This document shows, one piece after another, positions 14,722-17,443 of a stretch of DNA of 17,443 bases (within the stretch, counting starts at the first letter, position 1; the number at the start of each line of letters is the position of its first letter). The position numbers and the translations under genes were made by a program. Source of the stretch: Clostridiales bacterium (lineage in GTDB: Bacteria; Bacillota; Clostridia; Oscillospirales; Acutalibacteraceae); NCBI GenBank assembly GCA_019419895.1, contig JAHZIE010000007.1, positions 1-17,443 of the forward strand. Direction: 5' to 3'. Below the pieces are notes generated by a model that did not search any database, had not been told where the DNA came from, and worked only from the letters and a program-made list of their open reading frames with translations.

Positions 14722-15546
14722 TCACCGCAAAAAGTCCAAAAGCCGCTTCGCATGGCGAAAAGCCTTATCATAAGCCTCCATGTCGGGAAGGTGCTCCAGC
14801 AGAACGGGCAGATCGGGGTTAAGCCCGCGGATATGGTTCAGGTATAATTCCGCCTGGATCCCGCCTTCCCCCAGGGGAACCTCCTGAAAGGAGACGGAAA
14901 CCCCTTTTTGTAGAAGGCAGTCCTTTAAATGACAGCTCCTGATATAGGGTCCCAGCAGGCGGAAGCTTCTTTCCATCAGCGCCTCCTGATGGGTGTAAAG
15001 ATAGGGGGAGTGAATCAAATTTACAATATCCATATGGACGCCAAAATGAGGCCGATCCACATCCTTGAGAAACTGGAGATACTGCTCAGGGGAATCGGGC
15101 AGCATCCACTGCATCGGTTCCAGAGCGTAGCAGGTATAAGAGGGACTTACCCTGTCGCAGAGCGCCTGGACGAAATTTACATTGGCCTCATAGAGGGAAG
15201 CGGAGTAATTTTCCTCATAGCATCCATACCATAGCGGGCCGGCGGCGCCGGAAACATTGACACAGCATTCCGCACGGATATAATCCGCCAGCCGGAACTG
15301 TTCCTCGCAGGCGCGGCGGGCTTTCTGAGCCTGATGGGAATCGGGCGTGTGAGGGGAATTCCAGATTCCCACCTCGGCAATCGTGATTCCCCTTTCCCTT
15401 GCCGCGCTGACATAGCGGTCGATGACAGCGACGGGAGCGTGATAATCCACAGGAAAGCAGACCGCCTGGTATCCTGTGGAGAAAAGGATATCCGCCCATT
15501 CCTCAGGAGAATTGTGGGGAGGAACAAAATTTAAACCAAGCTTCAT
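14722..15546 (-). CDS. Sugar phosphate isomerase/epimerase-type TIM barrel (AP2Ec/xylose isomerase-like)
   Basis: This 274-residue protein belongs to the xylose isomerase-like TIM-barrel family. The four metal ligands expected of the fold can be placed: E143 (ALEPMQW), D173 (GVHMDIVN), H206 (SCHLKD) and E251 (LLEHLP). An additional H171 precedes D173. Members isomerise or epimerise sugars, inositols and similar compounds using a divalent metal. The substrate of this one cannot be told from the sequence. It is cytosolic, with no signal peptide. The ATG is preceded by AAGGAAGGG. It stands alone between two terminators, with no sugar kinase, transporter or dehydrogenase beside it to suggest a pathway. 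Length is normal for the family. Confidence 0.85.
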   Translation of the reverse strand: MKLGLNFVPPHNSPEEWADILFSTGYQAVCFPVDYHAPVAVIDRYVSAARERGITIAEVGIWNSPHTPDSHQAQKARRACEEQFRLADYIRAECCVNVSGAAGPLWYGCYEENYSASLYEANVNFVQALCDRVSPSYTCYALEPMQWMLPDSPEQYLQFLKDVDRPHFGVHMDIVNLIHSPYLYTHQEALMERSFRLLGPYIRSCHLKDCLLQKGVSVSFQEVPLGEGGIQAELYLNHIRGLNPDLPVLLEHLPDMEAYDKAFRHAKRLLDFLR

Positions 15547-15590
15547 CTTTTTACCCTTCCTTCATATTAAGAGGCTGTATATTACGATCG

Positions 15591-15681
15591 AAAAAACAGG
15601 ACAGACGGCAAAGACCTCTGTCCTGTTTTCTGCAAATAAAATAAAGGGAAAACCAGGAAAAAACCAAAACCGGAGCTCCGG
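15591..15681 (-). terminator. Tandem terminators after prfC
   Basis: Right after the prfC stop, the 12-bp palindrome CCGGAGCTCCGG (15681-15670) is followed by TTTTGGTTTTTT on the minus strand. About 40 bases further on, AAAACAGGACAGA (15629-15617) pairs over 13 bp with its complement (15605-15593) and is followed by TT, making a run of six T. The second hairpin is the stronger. Together they isolate prfC from the TIM-barrel gene. Confidence 0.78.
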
Positions 15682-15683
15682 GG

Positions 15684-17267
15684 CTACCTGCTGAACTCCG
15701 CCAGCTTCAGCCCTTCGTTGTGCTCCAGCGCCCAGGTGATATTCCATTCACTGGTAAACAGCAGAAGATAATTTCCCTTTAAATCCTGAATCCGTTTTGT
15801 GTCTGAGCTCAATCTCAGCTTCTTGGGATCGATAGACTCGTTTTCAATCCATCGGATATACTGATAGGGCAGACCTTCCATACGGATATCCACATTATAT
15901 TCATTTTTCAGCCGGTATTCAAGAACATCAAACTGCAGGGTGCCCACAACGCCGACAATCACCTCTTCCATTCCGGCGCCGATTTCCTGAAAAATCTGAA
16001 TGGCGCCCTCCTGGGCAATCTGCTGCGTCCCTTTGATGAACTGCTTACGCTTCATAGTGTCCGTTTGGCGCACAAGGGCAAAGTGTTCGGGGGCAAAGGT
16101 GGGAATTCCATCAAACATAAATTTTTTCCCCGGTATACATACGGTATCTCCGATAGAGAAAATGCCGGGATCAAAGACGCCGATGATATCGCCCGCATAG
16201 GCTTCGTCAATGACCTCCCTGTCCTGCGCCATCAGCTGCTGGGGCTGGGACAGCTTGATTTTTCTATTCTGCTGGACATGATTGACCTCCATGCCCTTTT
16301 CGAATTTTCCGGAGCAGATCCTCAGAAAAGCGATACGATCCCGGTGGGCCTTGTTCATGTTGGCCTGAATTTTGAAAATAAAACCGGAAAAACCCTCTTT
16401 GCAGGGATCGATCTTCCCCTCGGAGGAATTGCGGGGCAGAGGTGATGTGGTCATCTGAAGGAAATCCTTTAAAAAGGGTTCAACGCCGAAATTGGTCAGG
16501 GCGGAACCAAAGAAAACAGGAGAAAGCTTTCCATGGCGGACCTGTTCCAAATCAAAAGCGTCGCCGGCGCCGTCGAGAAGTTCCACATCCTCCCGGAGCT
16601 TTTCATACAAATCGGAACCCAGCCGTTCCTCCAGGGAAGAATCGTCCAGACGGCTTTCAGTGGCCTCCACTTCCTTCTGCCCGTTGTTGGCGGTAAAGGC
16701 GATCACCTGATTGGAGCTCCGCTCAAAAACGCCCTTAAATTCCTTGCCGCACCCAATGGGCCAGTTGACAGGATAGGTCTTAATTCCAAGCACCTCTTCA
16801 ATTTGTTCCAACAGGTCAAAGGGATCCCGGGCCTCCCGATCCATCTTATTGATAAAGGTGAAAATCGGGATGTCCCGCAGCACACAGACCTTAAACAACT
16901 TGATAGTCTGCCGCTCAACGCCCTTGGAGGCGTCGATGACCATGACAGCCGAATCGGCCGCCATAAGAGTCCGGTAAGTGTCCTCAGAAAAGTCCTGATG
17001 TCCAGGGGTATCCAGAATATTGATGCAATACCCGCCGTAGTTAAACTGCATCGCGGAGGAGGTGACGGAAATTCCTCTCTGCTTTTCAATTTCCATCCAG
17101 TCGGAAACAGCGTGTTTCGCGGATTTTTTCCCCTTTACCGCACCTGCCGTGGTGATGGCGCCGCCGTAGAGAAGAAATTTTTCCGTCAGGGTAGTTTTTC
17201 CGGCGTCAGGATGGGAGATGATGGCAAAGGTCCTTCTTTTCTTTATCTCATCAGTTATCGTCGACAA
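15684..17267 (-). CDS. prfC: Peptide chain release factor 3
   Basis: This 527-residue translational GTPase removes RF1/RF2 from the ribosome after peptide release. The GTPase motifs are all present: G1 SHPDAGKTT (18-26), the switch region with QRGISVTSSAMQF, G3 DTPGHQDF, G4 NKMD and G5 SAL. The C-terminal domains follow the RF3 pattern, including VVGTLQFDVLEYRL and SEWNITWALE near the end. Length is the usual for RF3 (about 530). The start codon is TTG at 17267, with GGAGGA 7 bases upstream and no ATG nearby, so the TTG is well supported. It is a single-gene unit with its own promoter and tandem terminators. Confidence 0.96.
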   Translation of the reverse strand: MSTITDEIKKRRTFAIISHPDAGKTTLTEKFLLYGGAITTAGAVKGKKSAKHAVSDWMEIEKQRGISVTSSAMQFNYGGYCINILDTPGHQDFSEDTYRTLMAADSAVMVIDASKGVERQTIKLFKVCVLRDIPIFTFINKMDREARDPFDLLEQIEEVLGIKTYPVNWPIGCGKEFKGVFERSSNQVIAFTANNGQKEVEATESRLDDSSLEERLGSDLYEKLREDVELLDGAGDAFDLEQVRHGKLSPVFFGSALTNFGVEPFLKDFLQMTTSPLPRNSSEGKIDPCKEGFSGFIFKIQANMNKAHRDRIAFLRICSGKFEKGMEVNHVQQNRKIKLSQPQQLMAQDREVIDEAYAGDIIGVFDPGIFSIGDTVCIPGKKFMFDGIPTFAPEHFALVRQTDTMKRKQFIKGTQQIAQEGAIQIFQEIGAGMEEVIVGVVGTLQFDVLEYRLKNEYNVDIRMEGLPYQYIRWIENESIDPKKLRLSSDTKRIQDLKGNYLLLFTSEWNITWALEHNEGLKLAEFSR

Positions 17268-17326
17268 GTTTGCTCCTCCATTTTGTTCCTTAAAATTGAG
17301 CCCTTAAAAAGAGGCTTATCCAAATT

Positions 17327-17355
17327 ATTTTACCTCTTTTTTCTCCTATAATCAA
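17327..17355 (-). promoter_or_regulatory. Sigma-A type promoter of prfC
   Basis: On the minus strand, TTGATT (17355-17350) and TAAAAT (17332-17327) are spaced by exactly 17 bases. The leader to the TTG start would be about 55 bases. Both boxes match sigma-A consensus at most positions. Confidence 0.62.
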
Positions 17356-17369
17356 TATTCACAAGACGA

Positions 17370-17402
17370 ATTTGCCGGCCTTTTTGAAAAAATAAGGCAA
17401 AT
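17370..17402. repeat. Inverted repeat upstream of the prfC promoter
   Basis: ATTTGCC (17370-17376) and GGCAAAT (17396-17402) form a perfect 7-bp outer stem around an imperfect CCTTTTT/AAAAATAAGG inner stem. It lies 15 bases upstream of the -35. It may be an operator, or the terminator of a gene beyond the right edge; no T-tract follows on either strand. Confidence 0.3.
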
Positions 17403-17443
17403 CGGAGGGAAAAGATAGCCTACTCACAGAACTCAATGGAGGC

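Noticed and set aside
17403..17443. Start of a plus-strand gene at the right edge (GGAGGG at 17404-17409, ATG near 17435)
   Set aside because: The spacing of about 26 bases between the ribosome binding site-like string and the ATG is too long, and only a few codons are visible.
17411..17443. End of a minus-strand gene entering from the right edge (frame ending in TAG)
   Set aside because: Only a handful of codons are present, so it cannot be told apart from chance.
1..17443. CRISPR array, tRNA, rRNA or insertion sequence
   Set aside because: I saw no regularly spaced direct repeats, no tRNA cloverleaf or rRNA motifs, no transposase-like frames and no terminal inverted repeats with target duplications.

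Overview
The window looks like chromosome of a strictly anaerobic Gram-positive member of the Clostridia, possibly an Oscillospiraceae/Ruminococcaceae-type fermenter (inferred). The reasons are an electron-bifurcating-type [FeFe] hydrogenase operon, a HrcA/CIRCE-type heat-shock site, strong AGGAGG-type ribosome binding sites, lipoprotein signal peptides and moderate GC content. All protein genes except clpB lie on the minus strand.

Region 1 (1-7532, minus strand) is a hydrogen-metabolism operon. From its promoter near 7504-7532 it reads hydC (NuoE-like), hydB (NuoF-like flavoprotein), hydA (group A [FeFe] hydrogenase), a small thioredoxin-fold [2Fe-2S] ferredoxin, a PAS-containing sensory-type [FeFe] hydrogenase (HydS-like), and a SpoIIE/PP2C-type serine phosphatase cut by the window edge. 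HydABC should couple NADH and reduced ferredoxin oxidation to H2 formation. The last two genes look like a module that senses H2 or redox state and passes the signal on by protein dephosphorylation. A close match to the clostridial Rex operator sits just downstream of the promoter, so NADH/NAD+ control of the operon is likely. A strong intrinsic terminator lies between the ferredoxin gene and hydS, and should set the sensor genes at a lower level than the enzyme genes.

Region 2 (7401-10505) holds a divergent regulatory region and clpB (+), with a perfect CIRCE element and a long leader that can fold near the ribosome binding site. A hairpin terminator closes clpB against the convergent surface locus.

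Region 3 (10515-14542, minus) is a cell-surface locus. It contains a secreted beta-trefoil/M23 peptidase gene broken by one in-frame TAA, two paralogous lipoproteins with RCC1-like repeats, and a small secreted protein of unknown function. A roughly 1.6 kb AT-rich block starts inside one gene and ends inside another, and the two lipoprotein genes share an almost identical 3' end. Both point to recombination. This is the least ordinary part of the window.

Region 4 (14660-17443, minus) has a sugar phosphate isomerase/epimerase-type TIM barrel and prfC (release factor 3), each with a clear terminator. prfC has a recognisable promoter and a TTG start.
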